DNA of 64,000 nucleotides from Microbacterium salitolerans (lineage in GTDB: Bacteria > Actinomycetota > Actinomycetes > Actinomycetales > Microbacteriaceae): the NCBI RefSeq assembly GCF_019720895.1, contig NZ_JAHKSH010000001.1, positions 310,001 through 374,000 on the forward strand, given 5' to 3'. How positions within the stretch are numbered: the first letter of the stretch is position 1; every line of letters begins with the position of its first letter. A program made the translations under genes and the position numbers. The notes beneath the pieces were generated by a model. The model was given only the letters and a program-made list of their open reading frames with translations. It ran no database searches and was not told the DNA's origin. Shown in pieces: positions 51,234 through 58,162 of this stretch.

Positions 51234-51878
51234 TCAGCGGTCGCGACGCGGACGGGCGGGGATCGCCACCGTGGCGAGCGCCGCCAGCCCGAGCGCGGGA
51301 ACGAAGAGGGGGATGAGCATCCACGTCGCCAAGCCGACGAAAGCGGCTGCGATGACGACGTAGAGGAAGCCGGGGATGTCGCGCGCGATGTGCGCGGGGA
51401 GGAGGCGCAGCGTGCGGAGCCATCCGTACCCCGGCGTCCAGAGGCCCGCCGACGCGAGCAGGGCGCCGGCGCCGACGGCCGCGAGCGTCCAGCCCGCACC
51501 CGCGACGAGGGATCCGCCGGGGAGGACGCCGGATCCCGCGAGCAGGATGTCGATCGCGAGGACGGCCGCGATGACGGCGGCCGCGGCGCCGACGCCTAGC
51601 CCGCCAGGGAGGGCGCGCCGGAAGTCGTTCCAGAACGAGCGGAACGAGGATCCCTCGGCGCGCACGTACCGGCGGAGGTGGCGGGATCCCGCAGCCAGGG
51701 CGGCGGGGAGGGTGACGACGAGAAGGCCGAACGCCGTGACGAGGACGCCCGTATAGAGCGCCTCGCCGAGCAGACCGAACCACGACGTGGCGCCGGGATT
51801 CCCGGCGGGTTCGTCGAGGGTGGGGCCCGCGCCCGAGCGCGCGTCGCGCCGGGCGGCGCGTTCGGCCTTCGTCGCCAT
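51234..51878 (-). CDS. DUF624 (YesL-like) membrane protein
   Basis: The 214-residue protein has five likely membrane spans after a 35-residue cytoplasmic tail and the DUF624 pattern with LLGEALYTGVLVTAFGLLVV and FWNDFRRALPGG. YesL-type proteins of Firmicutes are always encoded next to carbohydrate ABC importers, particularly for rhamnogalacturonan, but their function is unknown. The gene starts 2 bp after the second permease gene and precedes GH42. It was recognised from family pattern and context. Confidence 0.82.
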   Translation of the reverse strand: MATKAERAARRDARSGAGPTLDEPAGNPGATSWFGLLGEALYTGVLVTAFGLLVVTLPAALAAGSRHLRRYVRAEGSSFRSFWNDFRRALPGGLGVGAAAAVIAAVLAIDILLAGSGVLPGGSLVAGAGWTLAAVGAGALLASAGLWTPGYGWLRTLRLLPAHIARDIPGFLYVVIAAAFVGLATWMLIPLFVPALGLAALATVAIPARPRRDR

Positions 51879-51880
51879 GA

Positions 51881-52771
51881 TCAGCCCTTCAGGCCCTGCG
51901 TCGCCACGCCGTTGACGAGGAACCGCTGGAACACGATGAAGAACAGCAGGACCGGGATCAGGGCCACGAAGGAGGCCGTGACGGTCGCGCCGTAGTCGCT
52001 CACTGCGGTCTGGTCGTTGTACAGGCGCAGGGCGATCGGCAGCGGGTAGTTCTCCGGGCTGTTCAGGTACAGCAGCGGCGCAAGGAAGTCGTTCCACGTC
52101 CAGATGAACGTGAAGATCGCGCTCGTGATGAGGGCGGGCTTGATCAGCGGAACGATGATCGACCAGAAGATGCGCACGTGACCGGCGCCGTCGATGCGGG
52201 CCGCCTCGTCCATGTCGCGGGGCAGGTTGCGGATGAACTGCACCATGAGGAAGACGAAGAACGCCTCGGTGGCGAGGAACTTCGGGAGGATCAGCGGCAC
52301 GAACGTGTCGACGAAGCCCAGCTGGTTGAACCAGATGTACTGCGGGATGATCACGACGTGGACCGGCAGCAGGAGCGTGCCGATCATCGCCGCGAAGAAG
52401 ATCCCGAGGCCCTTGAACTTGATGCGCGCGAACGCGTAGGCCGCGAGGGCCGACGACATCACCGTACCGATCACGGCCGACACGGCGATGATCGTGGAGT
52501 TGAGGAAGAAGCGCCACATCGGAACCCCGCCGATGCCCTCGGAGACCGTGGCGTAGTTCTCGAGCGTGGGGTTCCACGGGATGAGGCTCTGGTTCTGCCC
52601 GAACTCGGCGTTCGGCTTGAACGTCGAGGCGAACAGCCACGCGAGCGGGTAGATGACGATCGCGGTGATGGCGAGAAGGACGACGAACCAGATGACGGTC
52701 TGCCAGCCGCGGCGGGTGATCCGGCGGCGCGGGGCCGTCTGCCCGGTCGTGACGAGTTCTGTGGCGCTCAT
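51881..52771 (-). CDS. Carbohydrate ABC transporter permease, MalG type
   Basis: The 296-residue membrane protein has six spans and the EAA coupling loop MDEAARIDGAGHVRIFWSII near residue 195, which contacts the ATPase. The C terminus FQRFLVNGVATQGLKG is typical of MalG/LacG proteins. It overlaps the upstream MalF-type permease by 4 bp. No ATPase gene is in the operon, so the importer probably uses a shared MsiK-type ATPase encoded elsewhere, as is usual in actinobacteria. Confidence 0.93.
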   Translation of the reverse strand: MSATELVTTGQTAPRRRITRRGWQTVIWFVVLLAITAIVIYPLAWLFASTFKPNAEFGQNQSLIPWNPTLENYATVSEGIGGVPMWRFFLNSTIIAVSAVIGTVMSSALAAYAFARIKFKGLGIFFAAMIGTLLLPVHVVIIPQYIWFNQLGFVDTFVPLILPKFLATEAFFVFLMVQFIRNLPRDMDEAARIDGAGHVRIFWSIIVPLIKPALITSAIFTFIWTWNDFLAPLLYLNSPENYPLPIALRLYNDQTAVSDYGATVTASFVALIPVLLFFIVFQRFLVNGVATQGLKG

Positions 52772-53754
52772 CGGTCGTCTCCCGAGTAGTGGACCCAGTT
52801 CTTCTGGGTGCGGAACAGGATCACGGCGATGATCGCGACGGCGATCATGACGATCCAGGCGATCGCCGAGGCGTAGCCCATCTGGCCATCGGTGAATCCG
52901 CGCTTGTAGAGGTAGAGGGTGATGAAGTTCGTCATGCCGGCGGGGCCGCCGGTGCCGTTCGAGATGATGTACGCAGACGCGAACACCTGGAACGCGCCGA
53001 TCAGCTCGAGCAGCAGGTTGAAGAAGATCACCGGCGACAGCATCGGGAGCGTCACGGCCTTGAAGCGACGCAGCGCGCCGGCGCCGTCGACCTCTGCAGC
53101 CTCGTAGAGCTCCTTCGGCACCTGCTTGAGGCCCGCGAGGAAGATGACCATCGTCGCGCCGAACTGCCACACGGCGAGGAGGATCATCATCGGCACGACG
53201 AGGTTGACGTTGCCGATCCAGCCGCCGAGGTTGATGCCGAACAGCGACAGCGTGTTGTCGACGGGACCGTCGGTGCTGAACATCGCACGCCACACGATCG
53301 CGACCGACACCGAGACGCCGATGAGCGACGGGGCGTAGAACGCCGAGCGGAAGAACGCGGCGCCGCGGTCGCGGTAGTTCAGCAGCAGCGCGATCGCGAG
53401 CGCGGCCGCGAGCTTGATCGGCGTGCCGATGAACACGTAGATGAGCGTGATCTGCGCCGACTGGATGAACTGCGGGTCGTCCGAGAACAGTCGGATGTAG
53501 TTCTCGAAGCCGACCCATTCGGGAGCGGAGAAGAGGTCGTACGACGTGAAGGACAGGTACAGCGAGTACGCCATCGGCCCGAGCGTGAGGCCGAAGAAGC
53601 CGATCATCCACGGCGTCAGGAACGCGTATCCGGCGAACGTCTCTCTGAAGGTCCGCCTGCGGTGGGCAGCGGAGGACGGTGGCTTGCGCCCCGCTCCGGA
53701 TCGCTTCCCGCCGGAACCGGCGGTGACGACCGTTCTCGTCGTGCTGGTGCTCAT
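52768..53754 (-). CDS. Carbohydrate ABC transporter permease, MalF type
   Basis: The 328-residue membrane protein begins with a basic cytoplasmic tail, then six spans starting at FLTPWMIGFFGLTLGPM. The coupling loop ELYEAAEVDGAGALRRFKAV near residue 232 has the EAA motif. It follows the first binding-protein gene after 56 bp that hold a GC hairpin (53773-53801), so transcript abundance may drop there. The 4-bp overlap with the MalG-type gene indicates tight coupling. Confidence 0.93.
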   Translation of the reverse strand: MSTSTTRTVVTAGSGGKRSGAGRKPPSSAAHRRRTFRETFAGYAFLTPWMIGFFGLTLGPMAYSLYLSFTSYDLFSAPEWVGFENYIRLFSDDPQFIQSAQITLIYVFIGTPIKLAAALAIALLLNYRDRGAAFFRSAFYAPSLIGVSVSVAIVWRAMFSTDGPVDNTLSLFGINLGGWIGNVNLVVPMMILLAVWQFGATMVIFLAGLKQVPKELYEAAEVDGAGALRRFKAVTLPMLSPVIFFNLLLELIGAFQVFASAYIISNGTGGPAGMTNFITLYLYKRGFTDGQMGYASAIAWIVMIAVAIIAVILFRTQKNWVHYSGDDR

Positions 53755-53772
53755 GATCTCCCGATCGGTGGT

Positions 53773-53801
53773 GGCGGGCGGGACCAGGGATCCCGCCCGC
53801 C
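53773..53801. terminator. Intercistronic hairpin after the first binding-protein gene
   Basis: GGCGGGCGGGA at 53773-53783 pairs with TCCCGCCCGCC at 53791-53801 around a seven-base loop. Such a hairpin between binding-protein and permease genes commonly raises binding-protein abundance relative to the membrane parts by partial termination or RNA protection. Confidence 0.75.
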
Positions 53802-53810
53802 ATCGGTCAT

Positions 53811-55115
53811 TTAGTTGAGGGCGACGTTCATCTCGGTGAAGAACTGGTCGACGGCTTCGTCGACGGTCATGGTGCCGTAGCTGAGCTCGAGACCGAGCTG
53901 ACGGAACTCCTCTTCGAGGTTTCCGTAGCCGACGATCGGCACGGGCGGGGCGTCGCCGAGGCGGTCGGTGATCGACTCCTCGTAGTCCCGCACCTGCTGC
54001 GACAGCTCGTCGAGCTCGGCCGCCTCGAGGGCGGTCGTCGACGCGGGGAGACCGCGGTTGGTGCCGAAGATCTCACCCGACTCGGGGCTGTTGATGAGGA
54101 AGTCGACGAGCAGCGCCGCCGCCTCGGGGTGGTCGGTGCTCTCGGCGACCGAGTGCAGCATCGACGGCTTGAGGTAGAGGTCCTGGGCGCCTTCGACGTC
54201 GAGCGGCGGGGCCTGGAGGTTCAGCTCGGTGTAGCCCTCGCCGAGGTTCGCCAGGTAGCCGGCGCCGAAGTTGTCCCACGTGCCCTCGCTGAGCACGTTG
54301 CCCGTGTCGAAGCCGGCGAGCGGGAAGGTCTCCTCCGCCTTCTTCGCGGGGTATGCGGCGCCCGACTCGCGGATCTCGGAGCCCTGCTCCCAGAACGCCC
54401 GCAGGTCGTCCTCGGTGAAGTTCGGCTGGCCCTCGTCATCGAAGAGATCCTCGCCGTTGGCGCGCTGCTGCAGCTCGAAGAGCTGGATGCGGCCGGTCCA
54501 GTCGCTGGCACCCCAGACATCGTGGCCGCCGTCCTGCGCCGTCTCGGTGGCGTCGATGATCCACGCGCTGTAGTCCTCGTAGGTGCCGCCGGCGAAGTCC
54601 TCGACGCCGGTTTCTTCGAGCAGCTTGGGGTTGCTGAACAGGCCCCAGGCGTTGGTCGAGGTCGGGATGCCGAAGGTGCCGCCGGCGACCTCGCCGATGG
54701 CGAGGATCTGGTCGGAGAGCGGCTCGTCGTCGATCTCCTCGCCGATGTAGGGGGCGAGGTCGAGCAGGAGGCCGTTCTCGGCGTACTGGCGCAGGTACGA
54801 GTAGTCGAACTGCATGACGTCGGGGAGACCGCCTCCGGCGGCCTCGGTCTGGCGCTTCTCCCAGAAGGCGGGGAAGTCGAGGAACGAGACCTGGATCTCG
54901 ACGTTCGGGTATTCCTCGTTGAAGGCGTCGAAGACCTGGTTGTAGAGGTCGGCGCGGTCGGCGTTGCCCCAGAAGGCGAAGGTCAGGGTGATCTTCTCAT
55001 CGGGGTCGAAGCCATCGGAGTCGCCTCCGCCGGAGCTGCCGGAGCAGCTGGTGAGCAGGAGCCCGCCGGCGACTGTGACGGCCGCCGCGGCGAACAGCTT
55101 GGTGGTGCGGAACAT
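53811..55115 (-). CDS. Carbohydrate ABC transporter substrate-binding lipoprotein (first of two paralogues)
   Basis: The 434-residue protein has a lipoprotein signal with LLLTSC and a Ser/Gly linker, then a MalE-type (family 1) binding domain. It shares a long identical segment with the protein encoded at 55287: residues around WEKRQTEAAGGGLPDVMQF through YLRQYA match exactly, and 47 bases (54781-54827) are identical in DNA to 56242-56288. The ATG at 55115 follows AGAGGAC. The promoter has a TGAATCGATTCA operator, the type found before rhaM, and an AAGCGCTT operator, so the ligand is probably a rhamnose-containing oligosaccharide. Confidence 0.9.
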   Translation of the reverse strand: MFRTTKLFAAAAVTVAGGLLLTSCSGSSGGGDSDGFDPDEKITLTFAFWGNADRADLYNQVFDAFNEEYPNVEIQVSFLDFPAFWEKRQTEAAGGGLPDVMQFDYSYLRQYAENGLLLDLAPYIGEEIDDEPLSDQILAIGEVAGGTFGIPTSTNAWGLFSNPKLLEETGVEDFAGGTYEDYSAWIIDATETAQDGGHDVWGASDWTGRIQLFELQQRANGEDLFDDEGQPNFTEDDLRAFWEQGSEIRESGAAYPAKKAEETFPLAGFDTGNVLSEGTWDNFGAGYLANLGEGYTELNLQAPPLDVEGAQDLYLKPSMLHSVAESTDHPEAAALLVDFLINSPESGEIFGTNRGLPASTTALEAAELDELSQQVRDYEESITDRLGDAPPVPIVGYGNLEEEFRQLGLELSYGTMTVDEAVDQFFTEMNVALN

Positions 55116-55167
55116 CGGTGTCCTCTCGAACGACATTGTTCAGATCCGGCGTCAGCCGGGGGCGCCA

Positions 55168-55215
55168 GGGAAAGCGCTTGCCGAGGATATTAGGTCAGTC
55201 TGAATCGATTCACAA
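55168..55215 (-). promoter_or_regulatory. Promoter with two operators before the first binding-protein gene
   Basis: On the minus strand, TTGTGA (complement of 55210-55215) and TAATAT (complement of 55187-55192) are 17 bp apart and form a good promoter. The perfect palindrome TGAATCGATTCA at 55201-55212 overlaps the -35 box, and GGGAAAGCGCTTGCC at 55168-55182 lies just downstream of the -10 box. The first matches the rhaM operator at 3199-3210 in 11 of 12 bases; the second matches the AAGCGCTT class. Confidence 0.65.
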
Positions 55216-55250
55216 GGGGTGCGATCTCGTTGTCACCGGAATGTGACGGG

Positions 55251-55282
55251 GTGGGTGGGCCGATGCGAGTCGGCCCACCCAC
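55251..55282. terminator. Terminator after the second binding-protein gene
   Basis: GTGGGTGGGCCGA at 55251-55263 pairs perfectly with TCGGCCCACCCAC at 55270-55282 around a six-base loop. It lies five bases beyond the leftward stop codon at 55287, separating this gene from the importer operon. Confidence 0.85.
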
Positions 55283-55286
55283 AGCC

Positions 55287-56573
55287 TCAGTTGTCGAGGA
55301 GGACGTCGGCCTCGCTGAAGAACTGCTCGACGGCGGCGTCGACCTCCATCGTGCCGAGGCCCAGCTCCTTGCCGAGGTCCCAGAACTTCTGCTCGAGCGA
55401 GGAGTAGCCCTCGACCGGTGCGGCCGGGGCCTCGCCGAGACGGTCCTCGACCGAGGCGAGGAAGTCGGCGACCTGCTGGTCGGGACCCTCGAGGGTCGCG
55501 CCCTCGAGCTTCGTCTCGGAGGCGGGGAAGCCGAGCGACGTGCCGAAGAGCTCGCCGGCCTCGGGGCTGTTCACGACGTAGTCGAGGAAGATCGCCGCGG
55601 CCTCCGGGTGATCCGACTGCGCCGAGATGCCCATCTGGAGGCCGGACTGCTGGTACAGGTCCTGCGAGCCCTCCTCGAACGTCGGCGGTGCGACGATCGA
55701 GATGCTCTCCGCGCCCGAGTCGCCGAGGTAGCTCGCGATGAAGTTGCTCCAGCTCGCCTCGCTGGCGGTGAGGTTTCCGCCGAATCCCGAGACCGGGTTG
55801 ATCTCCTCCAGAGCCTTCTGCGGCACCACGACGCCGTCGCGGTCGGCCGCGCCGCCCTCCCAGAACTCACGCAGGTCGTCCTCGGTGAAGCCGAGCTCGC
55901 CCTCCTCCGTGAACAGGCCGCCGCCCTCGGCGCGCAGCTTCATCTCGAAGTTCTGGATGCGCTGCGTGTAGTCGGTGCCGCCGTAGACCTCGCCGTCAGT
56001 CGCCTCGGTGACCTCGGCCATCCACTCCGAGTACTCCTCGTAGGTGGTGCCGCCCGCGTAGGGCTCGATGTCGTACTCGGCGAGGATGTCGTCGTTGAGG
56101 AACACGGCCCAGGTGCTGTAGCCGAGCGGCAGCAGGTACTGCGTGCCCTCGATCTGGCCCGTGGCGAGGAGGCCGTCGGAGATCGCGGACGTGTCGGCGT
56201 AGTCCGACAGCTCGCCGAGGTCGGCCAGCAGACCGTTGCCCGCGTACTGGCGCAGGTACGAGTAGTCGAACTGCATGACGTCGGGGAGCCCGCCGCCCGC
56301 GGCCTCGGTCTGGCGCTTCTCCCAGAATGCCGGGTAGTCGGTGAACGACCCGTTGATCTTGATGTTCGAGTGCTCCTCGTTGAATGCCTCGATGAGCGCC
56401 TCGTAGCGGTCGGCGCGGTCGCTGTTGCCCCACCAGGCGAACGTCAGCTCGACGTCGGCCTCGGGGTCGTACTCGCCCCCGCCGGATCCGCCGGAGCAGC
56501 CGACCGCGAGCGCGGCGGTGAGCGCGAGAGCGCCACCCGCGAGGAGGGGGCGTCGGGTCTTGCGTGTGAACAT
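55287..56573 (-). CDS. Carbohydrate ABC transporter substrate-binding lipoprotein (second paralogue)
   Basis: The 428-residue lipoprotein (signal ending TAALAVGC) has the same MalE-type fold and many of the same residues as the protein at 53811, especially between residues 60 and 110, but diverges in the regions that line the sugar-binding cleft. It has no permease genes of its own; it is monocistronic, bounded by the terminator at 55251-55282. It probably shares the permeases at 51881-53754 and broadens the range of sugars bound. The ATG at 56573 has AAGGAGA upstream. Its promoter carries an AAGCGCTT operator but not the rhaM-type palindrome. Confidence 0.9.
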   Translation of the reverse strand: MFTRKTRRPLLAGGALALTAALAVGCSGGSGGGEYDPEADVELTFAWWGNSDRADRYEALIEAFNEEHSNIKINGSFTDYPAFWEKRQTEAAGGGLPDVMQFDYSYLRQYAGNGLLADLGELSDYADTSAISDGLLATGQIEGTQYLLPLGYSTWAVFLNDDILAEYDIEPYAGGTTYEEYSEWMAEVTEATDGEVYGGTDYTQRIQNFEMKLRAEGGGLFTEEGELGFTEDDLREFWEGGAADRDGVVVPQKALEEINPVSGFGGNLTASEASWSNFIASYLGDSGAESISIVAPPTFEEGSQDLYQQSGLQMGISAQSDHPEAAAIFLDYVVNSPEAGELFGTSLGFPASETKLEGATLEGPDQQVADFLASVEDRLGEAPAAPVEGYSSLEQKFWDLGKELGLGTMEVDAAVEQFFSEADVLLDN

Positions 56574-56641
56574 CGTCGTTCTCCTTCGGGTCGTTCGCGG
56601 CCGTAGGGGAGTCACACCACGGCGACGGGCTGGCCAGCATC

Positions 56642-56690
56642 GGCAAGCGCTTTCCAGGTCAGGCTACGGAGCGGGTCCGGGCGTGGTCAA
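56642..56690 (-). promoter_or_regulatory. Promoter and AAGCGCTT operator before the second binding-protein gene
   Basis: On the minus strand TTGACC (complement of 56685-56690) and TAGCCT (complement of 56661-56666) are 18 bp apart. GGCAAGCGCTTTCC at 56642-56655, just downstream, is the exact reverse complement of the site at 55169-55182. AAAACG direct repeats (complement near 56695 and 56705) lie upstream of the -35 box. Confidence 0.6.
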
Positions 56691-56818
56691 GTCCGTTTTG
56701 TAACGTTTTATGGCACAGGGCACGAGGATACCGGTATATGCCGCCGTCAGCGGTTGAAACGTCTCAGCGGATCCAGATGCCGCGCGGGGCGTACGGACGG
56801 GCAGCGCTGCCCTGGGGT

Positions 56819-56888
56819 GCTGAGTATTCGTCGGGACCGGCCCATCTGGCACGGAATCGCCAGCGTCTCAGCGCTTCGCCAGCGCCTG
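56819..56888. repeat. 70-bp direct repeat, copy 1
   Basis: The segment matches 57002-57071 with four mismatches in 70 bases. Its centre, GGAATCGCCAGCGTCTCAGC (56853-56872), is the reverse complement of the GCGCTGAGACGC core seen at 36379 and 37758. It lies downstream of the DUF6807 gene. Confidence 0.85.
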
Positions 56889-57001
56889 AGCGCGCTGAGC
56901 CAAGGAGATGCCGCGGGGAATCGCGTCTTCGGCCCGGATCCCCCGTGTCTCGGAACAGGGATCCGCCGCGCGCGCCGCCCGCAGCACTCCAGCCGTGAGG
57001 C

Positions 57002-57071
57002 GCTGAGTATTCGTCGGGATCGGCCCGTCTGGCACGGAATCGCCAGCGTCTCAGCGCATCGTCAGCGCCTG
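57002..57071. repeat. 70-bp direct repeat, copy 2
   Basis: It repeats 56819-56888 with four mismatches, at a spacing of 183 bp. The right part, GCGCATCGTCAGCGCC, overlaps a short inverted repeat with the preceding GGCGCTGAG (56999-57007). Confidence 0.85.
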
Positions 57072-57149
57072 GCTGCACGGATCCGCCGCCTCGCCGCGCG
57101 CAGATCGCTCGCCTCGGCGGCAAGCCCCCCCTCGCGCGAGGCGGCCCCC

Positions 57150-58043
57150 TCATTCCACCCGCAGCCGCTCCGCGAGGGCGGCGGCCTCGTCTCGGGGCGG
57201 CGTCTCGTCGAGCACGACGAAGCGGTGGGAGACGTCGAGCGAGGCGCGGGGGCCGAGGAACTGCGGCTCGTCCCAGTGGGTCGAGGGGCCGAGTGCGGGG
57301 TACTCCTCCGAGCGCGCGAACCACTTCAGGCGCGGCCCGGTCGAGCGTCCCGCGAGCGCGAGCACGGCGGCCGACCCGGTGCGCGAAGCGAACAGCGCCC
57401 AGTGGGCGGGCGCTCCCCGCACCTCCTCCTCGCCGTCGAGCCATGCGCCGCTGGCCGTCTGCCCGATGACGGATCCGTGGTGGAACGACGGCGCGAGCCG
57501 CAGGATCCAGCCCGTGTAGCCGGCGTCGGGGCGGCCCTTCGTCGTGGGGCTGCCGAGCTCGAGCTCCCGGCCCGACACGTTGCGGACCGACGTGCGAAGA
57601 TCGATGGCCCAGAGGCCGTCGGCGGGGGCGTGGATCCGCTGCTCGCGCTGTTCGGTGAGCAGGACGGATCCTTCTGGGGACACCCAGGACAGCTGCTCGC
57701 GGATCCGGGCGTCGCCTTCCGCGGACGACGTCGCCACCTCATCGCGGCGCACACGGCCGACGACGTCGAGCGCCTCGTATCCCCGGCCAGGCACGTACGT
57801 GTTGCCGCCCCAGAAGTTCCTGCCCGCGACGTCGGTCAGCGCGAACTGCAGGCCCTTGTGCCACACGTGATCCGCGGGGCGCATGTCGGTGACGACCTCG
57901 CCCGCACGCGTGCGCACCGGGTGCAGGTAGGGCTTGGGTGACTCGAAGGGTGCGATGTCGGCGCCCTCCTCGTAGGTCGCGATCGGGGCGCCGTCGGCGG
58001 CGATCTCGATCCGCCCGTCCGCTGTCGTCGTCGTGATGGTCAT
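57150..58043 (-). CDS. DUF6807 (PmoA-like) family protein
   Basis: The 297-residue protein has the family pattern KPYLHPVRTRAGEVVTDMRP near residue 37, DHVWHKGLQFALTDVAG with a conserved histidine pair near residue 58, and NFWGGNTYV. The N-terminal name PmoA in databases reflects an old and misleading link to methane monooxygenase; these proteins occur in plant-glycan clusters beside Gfo/Idh dehydrogenases and ABC transporters and are probably sugar-binding or sugar-modifying beta-sandwich proteins. The ATG at 58043 follows GAGGAG. It lies between the binding-protein genes and the ABC exporter on the same strand. Confidence 0.82.
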   Translation of the reverse strand: MTITTTTADGRIEIAADGAPIATYEEGADIAPFESPKPYLHPVRTRAGEVVTDMRPADHVWHKGLQFALTDVAGRNFWGGNTYVPGRGYEALDVVGRVRRDEVATSSAEGDARIREQLSWVSPEGSVLLTEQREQRIHAPADGLWAIDLRTSVRNVSGRELELGSPTTKGRPDAGYTGWILRLAPSFHHGSVIGQTASGAWLDGEEEVRGAPAHWALFASRTGSAAVLALAGRSTGPRLKWFARSEEYPALGPSTHWDEPQFLGPRASLDVSHRFVVLDETPPRDEAAALAERLRVE

Positions 58044-58162
58044 GCGTCTCCTCGGGGGGTGTCGAATGGATCGGTCGCCGCGAGACTCGTCGCGCGCGCC
58101 GGTGCACAGGGCATGTCGTGGCTCGCCATCTGGGGTGTGCGCGCCGCTGGGTGCCGGGTCAG

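Larger units (their letters stand above)
56574..57149. other. 576-bp non-coding region with a promoter and repeats
   Basis: The left 120 bases are the promoter region of the second binding-protein gene, including an AT-rich patch at 56694-56710. The remainder (56750-57090) is made largely of two 70-bp direct repeats and fragments related to the GAGACGC repeats at 36-38 kb. No gene was recognised. Confidence 0.7.

Noticed and set aside
56764-57444. Open frame across the repeat-rich spacer at 57 kb
   Set aside because: It runs through both direct repeats and into the antisense of the DUF6807 gene, with Arg-rich composition and no domain.
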